A stretch of DNA of 64,000 nucleotides from NCBI RefSeq assembly GCF_000244895.1, contig NZ_CM001441.1, positions 5,174,198-5,238,197 on the forward strand, read 5' to 3'. Shown here in pieces: positions 57,232-64,000 of this stretch (position 1 is its first letter; every line of letters begins with the position of its first letter). Made by a program: the position numbers and the translations under genes. This DNA is from Desulfosporosinus youngiae DSM 17734. GTDB taxonomy: Bacteria > Bacillota > Desulfitobacteriia > Desulfitobacteriales > Desulfitobacteriaceae. A model generated the notes under the pieces. That model was given only the letters and a program-made list of their open reading frames with translations. It made no database searches and was not told where the DNA came from.

Positions 57232-57372
57232 CGTCTCTCTCCTTTTTATGTACTTAGGGTTTGTTCCTTAGAGCTTTAACAAAAACTTATTAGGACTGGA
57301 TAATATTCCTAGTAAAGAATACCACAGCAATATGGTTAAACAACGATAAACTTCTTAAGATGTTGTCAAGGC

Positions 57373-59046
57373 TTAATTCCCAGTCACATTTGGTTTGCCG
57401 GGCAACAAAATTTTAAAACAACTTCCTGACCCCAGTTCGCTGGTTACCTGAATTGAACCGCCATGGGCCTGGATAAACTCTTTAGCAATGGCGAGACCCA
57501 AACCCGTTCCGCCGCTTTCCCGCTCCCGAGCTTTATCCACCCGATAAAAGCGATCAAAGATATGCTCAAGTTCTTCTTTGGGAATCCCCTCTCCGGAATC
57601 CTCAACTGTCACCTGTACCCAATCAACCGATCTTAAATCAGTACTGCTCTTAGAAACTTCTCTGTGATTTACTTCGTTTGATTGTCTGACTTCGTTTTCG
57701 TCTGCAAGTCTTTCGGTCTTGTCAAGCTTGTCTGCCCTTTGCGCTTTACGCCGGAAAACATCCCGCAAGCGATGGGTATTCCCGTCGTTAACCATCCCGT
57801 CTTCTGCTAAACGCTCTGCCTCCGACAAGACCAGACGAAGAGATCCTCCCGGCGGAGTATGTAAAAGAGCATTCCCAATCAAGTTGACAAAGACTTGGGT
57901 CAGACGGTCCGGGTCACCAATAATTTCCGGCACCTCTCCCAGAATCTCGGCGTGCAGCTCCCGTTCTTCAATTTCAATGGCAAATTGCTCAATAATCCGT
58001 TCCACTAACTGGCGAAGATTAACCGGTTTTAGAGCCATTGGCAATTTACCCGCTTCCGCGAGATTTAATTGCTGGAGATCCCGAACTAAGCGAATGAGTC
58101 TGAGGGTTTCATCCTGAATCGGAAGAATTGTTTCCGGAGTGGACGGCAATACTCCCTCCTGAATCGATTCCAGTTTGCCAAGGATGACCGCAAGTGGAGT
58201 TCGCAATTCATGGGCAATATCTGCCACCATGTTGCGCCTGACTTCCTCATTGCGTGCTAATTGTTCCGTCATTCGGTTAAAGTCCTGAGCCAGGATCGCA
58301 ATATCTCCGTTTCCCTTCACATGCACCCGTGAGGTCAAATCTCCATTCCCCACCTTGCGGACAGCTTCCATGAGATGGTTCAGGGGCTTTGTAAAATGCC
58401 GGGTTAATAACATTCCTAAAAGTAAGGCAACGATCGAGGTGAGAATTAAGCCAATAAGCATGGATTGAATAATTGAAATTCCAATGGTTTTCGCAAGCCG
58501 ATCCTTATCAGCGAGTAAAGGATTTTCTTGCCAATAGAATCCTACCGTTTGGTCTTTCACTTTAATTTCTTCCCACTGTTTCGTAATTTTGTTATTGGCA
58601 GGAAATTGAACAAGGTTCTTGCCCAAGTCTTGATTCAACGAGTCACCTACGACTTTATTTTCCAAGTCAAATACCCGGAACCGCGGGCTTTCCCGACGAG
58701 ACCGGTCCATATTCAGGTTCGGATCAGGCATAATCCGAAGCATAGGTCCTTCTTTAATAAAGATCCCATATCTCCTTCCTCCTCCAGTTCCCTCCACAAA
58801 AGGACCGAACCTCCGTTCTGCCTCAGTGATCTTCGTAACGTAGACCTGGACTCCGTTCCAGCCACCGCGGGACTCATAATAGCCGCTCAAAAGCCGCTTC
58901 CAACTCTCGCCATACGCTTGTTGTACATAACTTTCGGCATGTCCAAGTAAAGCCCGGGAGGATGTGAGAGCTATTCCTGTGAAAAAAATGGCCATGAAAA
59001 CGACCATCCCAATAAGACCTAAAACAAATTTTCGTCGTAAGGTCAC
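57373..59046 (-). CDS. HAMP-domain sensor histidine kinase with an insert in the ATPase domain
   Basis: 557 residues. Two membrane helices (about 9-29 and 188-210) bound an extracytoplasmic sensor; then HAMP, H-box 'VADIAHELRTPLAVILGKLESI' with the phosphorylated histidine near 284, N-box 'VNLIGNALLHTPPGG' and G-boxes 'VEDSGEGIPKEELEHIFDRFYRVD' and 'GGTGLGLAIAKEFIQAHGG'. About 70 charged residues lie between the N-box strand and the first G-box, where about 15 are normal. It should phosphorylate the regulator just upstream (four-base overlap) and control the efflux genes. Confidence 0.92.
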   Translation of the reverse strand: MTLRRKFVLGLIGMVVFMAIFFTGIALTSSRALLGHAESYVQQAYGESWKRLLSGYYESRGGWNGVQVYVTKITEAERRFGPFVEGTGGGRRYGIFIKEGPMLRIMPDPNLNMDRSRRESPRFRVFDLENKVVGDSLNQDLGKNLVQFPANNKITKQWEEIKVKDQTVGFYWQENPLLADKDRLAKTIGISIIQSMLIGLILTSIVALLLGMLLTRHFTKPLNHLMEAVRKVGNGDLTSRVHVKGNGDIAILAQDFNRMTEQLARNEEVRRNMVADIAHELRTPLAVILGKLESIQEGVLPSTPETILPIQDETLRLIRLVRDLQQLNLAEAGKLPMALKPVNLRQLVERIIEQFAIEIEERELHAEILGEVPEIIGDPDRLTQVFVNLIGNALLHTPPGGSLRLVLSEAERLAEDGMVNDGNTHRLRDVFRRKAQRADKLDKTERLADENEVRQSNEVNHREVSKSSTDLRSVDWVQVTVEDSGEGIPKEELEHIFDRFYRVDKARERESGGTGLGLAIAKEFIQAHGGSIQVTSELGSGSCFKILLPGKPNVTGN

Positions 59047-59729
59047 AAGCCTTCACCAAACCGATACCCTACACCAAACACCGTCTCAATATACTTTGGT
59101 TCACTGGGGTTGTCCTCAATTTTTTTGCGCAGGTTTGAGACATGGGTGTCAATTGAGCGCTCATAGTAAATGTATTCTTCTCCCATGGCCTGACGTAAAA
59201 GCTGGAGGCGGCTGTACACCGTACCAGGGCGGGTTGCAAGCAAATGGAGAATATTAAACTCCGTCGGGGTCAGTAAAACTTCCTGCCCTCGTTTCGTAAC
59301 TTTATGGCTTGAAACGTCCAGGCTTAGCTCTCCCCGGGTTATGACCGCAGGGACAGTTTCCTGAGACCCCCCGGCTGAACGCCGGAGTACGGTTTTGACT
59401 CTGGCCGCCAATTCCCGAAGGCTAAAGGGCTTGACAATATAATCGTCGGCTCCGAACTCCAGGCCAAGAACCCGGTCGATCTCTTCCGATTTTGCCGTAA
59501 GCATGATAATTGGGATTGTACTTGTTTCCCGCAGACGTTTGCACATCTCCAGCCCACTGATCCCCGGAAGCATCCAATCCAATAGAACCAGGTCCGGTTT
59601 TTCACGTTCGATGAGTTCCATGCCTTCATGTCCATTGATTGCTGTTACAACCGTATACCCTTCCCTCGTTAGGTAATCTCTGACAAGGGTAAGGATTTCC
59701 GGTTCATCATCAACTAATATCAGTTTCAT
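59043..59729 (-). CDS. OmpR-family response regulator
   Basis: 228 residues. Receiver domain with acceptor D51 ('LVLLDWMLPG') and acidic 'DDE' start, then a winged-helix C-terminus ('LTPTEFNILHLLATRPGTVYSRLQLLRQAMG' and 'DTHVSNLRKKIEDNPSEPKYIETVFGVGYRF'). It is transcribed before its kinase; the efflux genes follow 141 bases further on. Confidence 0.95.
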   Translation of the reverse strand: MKLILVDDEPEILTLVRDYLTREGYTVVTAINGHEGMELIEREKPDLVLLDWMLPGISGLEMCKRLRETSTIPIIMLTAKSEEIDRVLGLEFGADDYIVKPFSLRELAARVKTVLRRSAGGSQETVPAVITRGELSLDVSSHKVTKRGQEVLLTPTEFNILHLLATRPGTVYSRLQLLRQAMGEEYIYYERSIDTHVSNLRKKIEDNPSEPKYIETVFGVGYRFGEGL

Positions 59730-59840
59730 GCTCTGCCACCACTTTTCCCCTTTATCTTTGCTTATAAGTATAGCGTTTATATTTGAGATGTATCTAGGGA
59801 AGATCTGAAGATTTTATGAAGATTTGGGGGCACGCTTTAG

Positions 59841-59862
59841 CGTGAACTCCACTAAAGTGTTC
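59841..59862 (-). repeat. 22-bp inverted copy of part of the 53.6-kb element
   Basis: Exact reverse complement of 53577-53598 (starts CGTGAACTCCACTAAAGTG), the first hairpin of element D. It is all that remains of that element here. Confidence 0.75.
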
Positions 59863-59896
59863 TTGGGGCATTTTAGGTTGCTCTGAATAGTATAAA

Positions 59897-59932
59897 GATG
59901 CCCTCGTTTAAGATTTCTTAAACGAGGGCATC
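59897..59932 (-). terminator. terminator of the GerMN lipoprotein gene
   Basis: 16-bp perfect stem GATGCCCTCGTTTAAG and its complement, 73 bases past the stop codon. Confidence 0.75.
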
Positions 59933-60004
59933 CGAATATCATAGCTGCATCCGCCCATTTAGAAGTACCAGATAACTCCAGGTATTCCCAACCATCAATT
60001 CTTC

Positions 60005-60748
60005 TCAGGTGGAACTGGGGGGATAATTGAATAGGTTGATTGAACTCGGCGAGGCGGGAAGTGCTCCGCCGCTCTTGGTATCGCTTGATGCCGGAGGAAC
60101 AACTCCCAGACCGGTCTTCCCGGTTTCTGTATTAGGAAGTGTTGGTGTTTGGGCGGCGGCCTCTTTAACTAAACTTGCTTTGTAGATCAGATTTGCCGCA
60201 TCGACTGTTCCATACTTAGTGATCGGTTTCCCCTCGACCCGAATCTGGACTTGTTTGATCGTGGAAAACTGGGTCAAGGTATTGACTAACCCATACAAAG
60301 CAGCTTCAGGCGAAACTTTTGAATTAGGCTGCAGAAATTCTTTGCTGAGATCTACAATGACCAGGTTATTTTCTTTAATTGCAATATCTCTTAGGGTTGT
60401 AACCGGGGAGACAGGGTTCTGCATACTATTAGTCTGAGTGGGCCCTTTCAGCCATTGATTGACCGTCTCTCTGGCCATGCTCACTGTCTTAGGCAACATT
60501 CGATTTTCTTTTAATAAATATTTACCACTCGTATCCGGAAAATAAAGCGCAACCGATATCCCCTCTCCAGGGGTTGTTGCAGCGGTTTGTGCGGGCTCAT
60601 TATTTCCGCTTGATCCTATCCAATCTGCTAGTGGCGTTGACGCTCCATCCTTTTTCACTAATGTCTCCAGTGTTCCACAGCCGGTCAAAAGAATTAAACT
60701 GAGGAAAACAATCCCAATGAGTAAATAATTTCGTGCTCGTAATTTCAT
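60005..60748 (-). CDS. GerMN-domain lipoprotein
   Basis: 247 residues; ATG 60748 with GGGGAAGGGG. Lipobox 'LILLTGC' with lipid-bearing C24. A GerMN (sporulation/germination) domain spans about 65-195 ('VALYFPDTSGKYLLKENRMLPK', 'VSPEAALYGLVNTLTQFSTIKQVQIRVEGK'). In Bacillus GerM helps spore cortex formation and engulfment. A proline/serine-rich tail follows. It stands alone. Confidence 0.87.
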   Translation of the reverse strand: MKLRARNYLLIGIVFLSLILLTGCGTLETLVKKDGASTPLADWIGSSGNNEPAQTAATTPGEGISVALYFPDTSGKYLLKENRMLPKTVSMARETVNQWLKGPTQTNSMQNPVSPVTTLRDIAIKENNLVIVDLSKEFLQPNSKVSPEAALYGLVNTLTQFSTIKQVQIRVEGKPITKYGTVDAANLIYKASLVKEAAAQTPTLPNTETGKTGLGVVPPASSDTKSGGALPASPSSINLFNYPPSST

Positions 60749-60795
60749 TCTCTTTGCCCCTTCCCCCAGACGAATTTTTCAGGTCCTCCTTATTT

Positions 60796-60975
60796 GGATA
60801 AGTTCAACTAAACGTTTATGAAGTGGTACTTCATAAACGTAAGTTTCCTATATCCGATGACTAACCGCCACTAATCTCCCGCTTCTTCAAAGCGCTCTAT
60901 AAGTGGCGCTAAGTCCCTGGATAAGTTCAACTAAACGTTTATGAAGTGGTACTTCATAAACGTAAGTTTCCTATA
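60796..60975 (+). repeat. 57-bp direct repeats flanking a family-2 element
   Basis: 60796-60852 and 60919-60975 are identical 57-base sequences. Each holds ACGTTTATGAAGT-GGT-ACTTCATAAACGT, a perfect 13-bp hairpin. They overlap the ends of the 78-nt element at 60851-60928, so the locus is a 123-base unit present about one and a half times. Confidence 0.8.
60851..60928 (+). repeat. 78-nt structured repeat, family 2, copy 2
   Basis: Same 13-base start and 16-base end as the copy at 51678. The inner stem here is CGCCACT/AGTGGCG instead of CAGCCGT/ACGGCTG: both strands of the stem changed and pairing is kept. Confidence 0.6.
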
Positions 60976-61153
60976 CCCTCTCTTAAACTTATGGCTTTGT
61001 CCCAAGAAATAGTACAGGTTTCTGGCATTAAAAATCTTGACTGGCGCTGGATCGATCTTAGTCAAAGATGGCGTGATTACTCTAATTCTCTTCTTTTTAA
61101 ACTATATTTATGAAAAGTTTATTTTTAACAGGGCTTTAGGCAACAAGCGGCAA

Positions 61154-61193
61154 AGCAGAAGGACCCCTAACTAAAATCAGAGGTCCTTCTGCT
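61154..61193 (-). terminator. terminator after spoIIR
   Basis: AGCAGAAGGACC pairs with GGTCCTTCTGCT across a 16-base loop, ten bases past the spoIIR stop. Confidence 0.6.
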
Positions 61194-61202
61194 TAAATCT
61201 TT

Positions 61203-61814
61203 CTAACCAAAGATCACTTTAAGTTTCTCCCAAAAGTAAAAGCGAACTTTCGGCTTGCCCTTGATAGCATAGTCCGTTTGCTTCTTCCCATCCACTTGAA
61301 CCGCTGTGGAATGCTCAATGTCCACGAAACAAAGCGCCGGAAAAAGCACACACCACCAGTTTGATCCTTGTCCCTCGCCGATTACGACGCGTAACGCCTC
61401 ATATTGTCCGGCGGGCAGCACCAGGGTCCCATAGGATTTAGTCGGGAAGGAAAAATTCCCATAGTCGGTGCGGACGGTATAGTTTTTATCCCAAGCCTGA
61501 ATTTCCTCCAAAGCGACAGCCTCCATCTCTGGTCTGATCTGCTCCACAATTTTACGAGATTCCTCTAAGGACTTAGAAACAGCCAGCTTTGGGGCAACCT
61601 CTTTTAGAATCGCATCTCTAACCGCTCGCTTCAGGGCTTGATCTTCGTCACTATCTGAATTGGCCAGGACATGAAAACGGATCATTTGATCCGGTCTTTG
61701 CGCCAGTGCTGCTTCGCTCACGTTTTTCACCGGAATAGGCTCCCGGAAAGCCCCCAAGGCCGAAATCCCGATGATGCTTATAATAATTGCTCCTATAATC
61801 ACACGAACCTTCAT
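61203..61814 (-). CDS. spoIIR: stage II sporulation protein R
   Basis: 203 residues; ATG 61814 is chosen for GAGGGG upstream. N-terminal hydrophobic segment, then 'IRFHVLANSDSDEDQALKRAVRDAILKEV' and 'GQGSNWWCVLFPALCFVD', the clear SpoIIR signature. It is exported from the forespore and triggers SpoIIGA to activate sigma-E in the mother cell, so this organism makes endospores. It is divergent from the ZIP gene. Confidence 0.95.
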   Translation of the reverse strand: MKVRVIIGAIIISIIGISALGAFREPIPVKNVSEAALAQRPDQMIRFHVLANSDSDEDQALKRAVRDAILKEVAPKLAVSKSLEESRKIVEQIRPEMEAVALEEIQAWDKNYTVRTDYGNFSFPTKSYGTLVLPAGQYEALRVVIGEGQGSNWWCVLFPALCFVDIEHSTAVQVDGKKQTDYAIKGKPKVRFYFWEKLKVIFG

Positions 61815-62011
61815 GTTGTTTAAACCCCTCTTCCGAAAACATCTCTCTAATACAAGCTTTTCCAAGAATGTGAAGGTTTAAACAAGGCCGCTTTGGTTCA
61901 GACAAATATTATTCCTCAGGGACAACTCCTTTTCTTGTATAAAGCATGCCTTCCAGCCATAAATATGGGTATTACAATATTTTTGGAAAACAGGGCTGAA
62001 AGGAGTCCCTT

Positions 62012-62752
62012 ATGCACGATAGTTTCGAAATCGTCTGGATTAGTATGATAGCCGGACTGGCCACAACCCTTGGCAGCCTGCTTGTCCTCTTGTTTGGCAA
62101 ACCAAAGGAGCGCGTTCTTGCTTTTCTTTTAGCCGGCGCGGGAGGGGTCATGCTGGCGGTTGTGAGTGTTGATTTACTCCCCGAGGCCTGGGAGGTCGGG
62201 CCACCGCTTCAAGTAGGGCTGGGATTTATTCTAGGGCTGCTCTTTATGTACCTGGCCGACCTTCGCCTCAACACCTCTCATAACACGCTCCCCCTGTCAC
62301 GACGCCAGCGTTTGAAAAGAACCGGGCTTCTCGTTGCCACAGGAATTGCCTTACACGACATACCTGAAGGAATGGCCATTGCTGTCAGCCAGGAAGCAGC
62401 TCCCGGACTGGGTTTCCTGATTGCTTTTGGCATTACATTACATAATCTCCCTGAAGGGATGGCTACAACCGCCCCCTTAAAAATGGCTCAAATCCGCTGG
62501 TGGAAGATTCTTCTTCTTAATATGGGAATTGCCTTTTTCACACCATTTGGTGCCCTACTCGGGCTTCTGGCTCTGGAAGGTGTACAGAACTCCCTCGCCT
62601 TCTTTCTGGCCTTTGCCGCAGGCGCAATGACCTTTCTCGTTTTTGCTGAGTTAATACCCCTCTCCCGGGAGCGGCACCCGCGTTATGCATTGCTCGGAGG
62701 AACAGTCGGGTTTATTTTGTTTGCTTTAATCAGTCTGCTGCTTCCGGTATAA
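62012..62752 (+). CDS. ZIP-family metal transporter
   Basis: 246 residues; ATG 62012 behind AAAGGAG. Eight membrane helices with the metal-site motifs 'GIALHDIPEGMAIAV' and 'ITLHNLPEGMATT' in helices 4 and 5. Imports Zn2+ or another divalent metal across the cytoplasmic membrane. A hairpin follows. Confidence 0.9.
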   Translation: MHDSFEIVWISMIAGLATTLGSLLVLLFGKPKERVLAFLLAGAGGVMLAVVSVDLLPEAWEVGPPLQVGLGFILGLLFMYLADLRLNTSHNTLPLSRRQRLKRTGLLVATGIALHDIPEGMAIAVSQEAAPGLGFLIAFGITLHNLPEGMATTAPLKMAQIRWWKILLLNMGIAFFTPFGALLGLLALEGVQNSLAFFLAFAAGAMTFLVFAELIPLSRERHPRYALLGGTVGFILFALISLLLPV

Positions 62753-62810
62753 ATCTCACCAGTCATGATCATTAATTTCCTAATCAATACGAAATTTACT
62801 AATAAAAAGG

Positions 62811-62845
62811 AAAGGCATAACGAATCTCAACTTCGTTACGCCTTT
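62811..62845. terminator. bidirectional terminator
   Basis: AAAGGC.TAACGAA pairs with TTCGTTA.GCCTTT over a 7-base loop; it lies between the convergent ZIP and SGNH genes. Confidence 0.8.
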
Positions 62846-62949
62846 TCTAGTTCGTTGACCTTGTCCAGTTTCAAGTAAGGTTAGCCTCAATCAGTTCCAA
62901 ATAACTTCAGTTAATGCATTCAGAACAAAGCTTCCTCACCCATTAGGCT

Positions 62950-63633
62950 TTACTTCAATACTTTAGCAACATAATCCCCCATCACTTCATACCCCTTGGC
63001 ATTCGGATACTTCTCATCAATGGTTAAGCCGTCCAGATATTTCCCCTCCGTATTTAACAATACGGTCGCAAAATCCAAGGTTAAAATGTCTTCCTGCTGA
63101 GCGTAACTAATCTCCCACTCCCGTAACACCTTGATCTTATCCCGAACTCCGGGATATTCAAAGGGCAGGGCAAGGATAGGAATAATGTCGTTGGATTTGG
63201 CCTTTTCTACCAGAGCCTCAATATTAGGCTGAAACTCTTCAAGAGTCACATCCTGAAGCACATCTCCAATTCCGGCAAATATAATAACCCGGCCCGGATC
63301 TTCAGCAACCACGTCCTCAGCAAAACGATCAAGCAAGTCTTTGGCAGTCTGCCTTGATTTTCCCTTATTAATGACGGGGACCTCAAGAACCTTCTCCGCA
63401 CGGACAGTCCAGGAATACTTGGGGTCCAAAGGATATCCCAGCGTAAAAGAATCCCCTAAAGCGACAATCTTCAGGTTGCTTAGGGCGGGTTTCGTTGCCG
63501 TCGAATCCGGATTTGCAGGGCCTGCCGGTGCTTTTCCGCCTTCCCACAATCCCGCAAACCCCGCAATCAAAACGATAAGGGCCAGTCCAACTGCAACTTG
63601 AATTAAGCGTATCTCCAATCGATATGTACGCAT
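62950..63633 (-). CDS. SGNH/GDSL-hydrolase-fold lipoprotein-like secreted protein, active site incomplete
   Basis: 227 residues. N-terminal signal/anchor helix (about 10-28), then the nucleophile block 'IVALGDSFTLGYPLDP'. Block III reads 'GIGD' where the family has GxND, and the C-terminal block reads 'DEKYPNAKGYEVM' where D-x-x-H is expected, so the oxyanion asparagine and catalytic histidine are both replaced. Either a diverged enzyme or a binding protein. It is divergent from the YlbF-family gene. Confidence 0.7.
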   Translation of the reverse strand: MRTYRLEIRLIQVAVGLALIVLIAGFAGLWEGGKAPAGPANPDSTATKPALSNLKIVALGDSFTLGYPLDPKYSWTVRAEKVLEVPVINKGKSRQTAKDLLDRFAEDVVAEDPGRVIIFAGIGDVLQDVTLEEFQPNIEALVEKAKSNDIIPILALPFEYPGVRDKIKVLREWEISYAQQEDILTLDFATVLLNTEGKYLDGLTIDEKYPNAKGYEVMGDYVAKVLK

Positions 63634-63782
63634 AACGATCCCTCCTTCCTTAATTAATATTCTACATCATCAACTACTTTCCTCCTTCGTTCTACATCCA
63701 TTGTTATTGATCTTCTAAACGCATCATACACCAGTATGCACTTTAACGCATATTTTGTATAAGGAAAAAAGGAGGTAGCCTT

Positions 63783-64000
63783 ATGAATTACATTACCAAG
63801 GCCCGCGAATTAGGGGAAGCCTTGTCCCAAACGCCTGAGATTCAGGGATTAAAAGCTGCTGAAGCCGCTATTATGGCCGATCCCGGCAGCAAAGATGCGT
63901 TTGCCGAATACCAAGAAAAAGAACGCGGGATTGTCACAACCCAAATGATTAGTAAAGTCGTTCCCGAAAAAGAGACCATAGCCCTTCTTGATCTAAAAGT
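63783..64000 (+). CDS. YlbF/YmcA-family regulator, N-terminal part
   Basis: ATG 63783 follows AAGGAGGTAG; 72 residues run off the window edge. 'YITKARELGEALSQTPEIQGLKAAEAAIMADPGSKDAFAEYQEKER' fits the helical DUF964/YlbF family, which in Bacillus affects RNase Y, competence and sporulation. The truncation is due to the window only. Confidence 0.75.
   Translation, partial: MNYITKARELGEALSQTPEIQGLKAAEAAIMADPGSKDAFAEYQEKERGIVTTQMISKVVPEKETIALLDLK

Larger units (their letters stand above)
60749..61202. other. 454-base gap upstream of the GerMN gene
   Basis: Contains the family-2 repeat with its 57-bp flanking direct repeats (60796-60975) and the terminator of spoIIR (61154-61193). A stretch with CTTGACTGGCGCTGG near 61030 resembles motifs at 15.6 and 20.5 kb. 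No gene seen. Confidence 0.5.

Overview
The window looks like a chromosome segment from an anaerobic, endospore-forming member of the Firmicutes, most likely Desulfosporosinus or a close relative in the Peptococcaceae/Desulfitobacteriaceae. The support is spoIIR, GerMN and DUF4363 genes, LonB beside LonA, cell-wall-binding-repeat-2 (CWB2) proteins, a KimA-type potassium permease, frequent TTG/GTG starts behind strong Shine-Dalgarno sites, and low-to-moderate GC. The genus is inferred from gene content; no 16S gene is present.

Layout. 1-6.9 kb: partial glutamate-synthase-like gene, CWB2 surface protein, nitroreductase, TIGR04086-type membrane protein, LysM-ferritin fusion, EamA permease and a sodium/calcium-type antiporter. 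7-15.5 kb: signal peptidase I, then a protein-quality-control block on the minus strand (tig, clpX, lonB, lonA, ysxC) that lacks the usual clpP. 15.8-20.9 kb: DUF421 and DUF4363 proteins, tRNA-Leu, a structured repeat, a DUF5667 secreted protein, a broken hydantoinase and a tRNA-Pro/Arg/His cluster. 21-28.8 kb: rdgB, rph, a P-loop ATPase, a DUF1624 protein, an O-methyltransferase, two tandem double-HD signalling proteins and a globin-coupled chemotaxis transducer. 29.1-31 kb: a zinc-ribbon protein and a soluble chemoreceptor with a CZB domain.

31.2-47.7 kb is the metabolic centre, almost all on the minus strand: GntR regulator, murI, glutamate mutase (mutS, mutL, mutE), methylaspartate ammonia-lyase, a 2-hydroxyacyl-CoA-dehydratase-like protein with its activase, carbonic anhydrase, a citrate-lyase-type set (citD, E, F, C and a citX-citG fusion) and a two-subunit class I fumarase-type hydratase. 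Read together they supply every step of glutamate fermentation through 3-methylaspartate: glutamate to methylaspartate, mesaconate, citramalate, then acetate plus pyruvate. I therefore suspect that the 'citrate lyase' is a citramalate lyase and the 'fumarase' a mesaconase.

48.7-64 kb: KimA-like permease, TauE/SafE permease, second CWB2 protein, a MacAB-like efflux set with its two-component system, GerMN lipoprotein, spoIIR, ZIP transporter, a degenerate SGNH protein and the start of a YlbF-family gene.

The intergenic spaces hold several families of structured, non-coding repeats. One (about 17.3, 48.0, 48.5 and 53.6 kb) shares conserved internal motifs and shows a compensatory base change in its outer stem. 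A second (51.7 and 60.9 kb) has two copies of exactly 78 nt with a conserved frame and a diverged but still paired hairpin. These are the best candidates for something undescribed.
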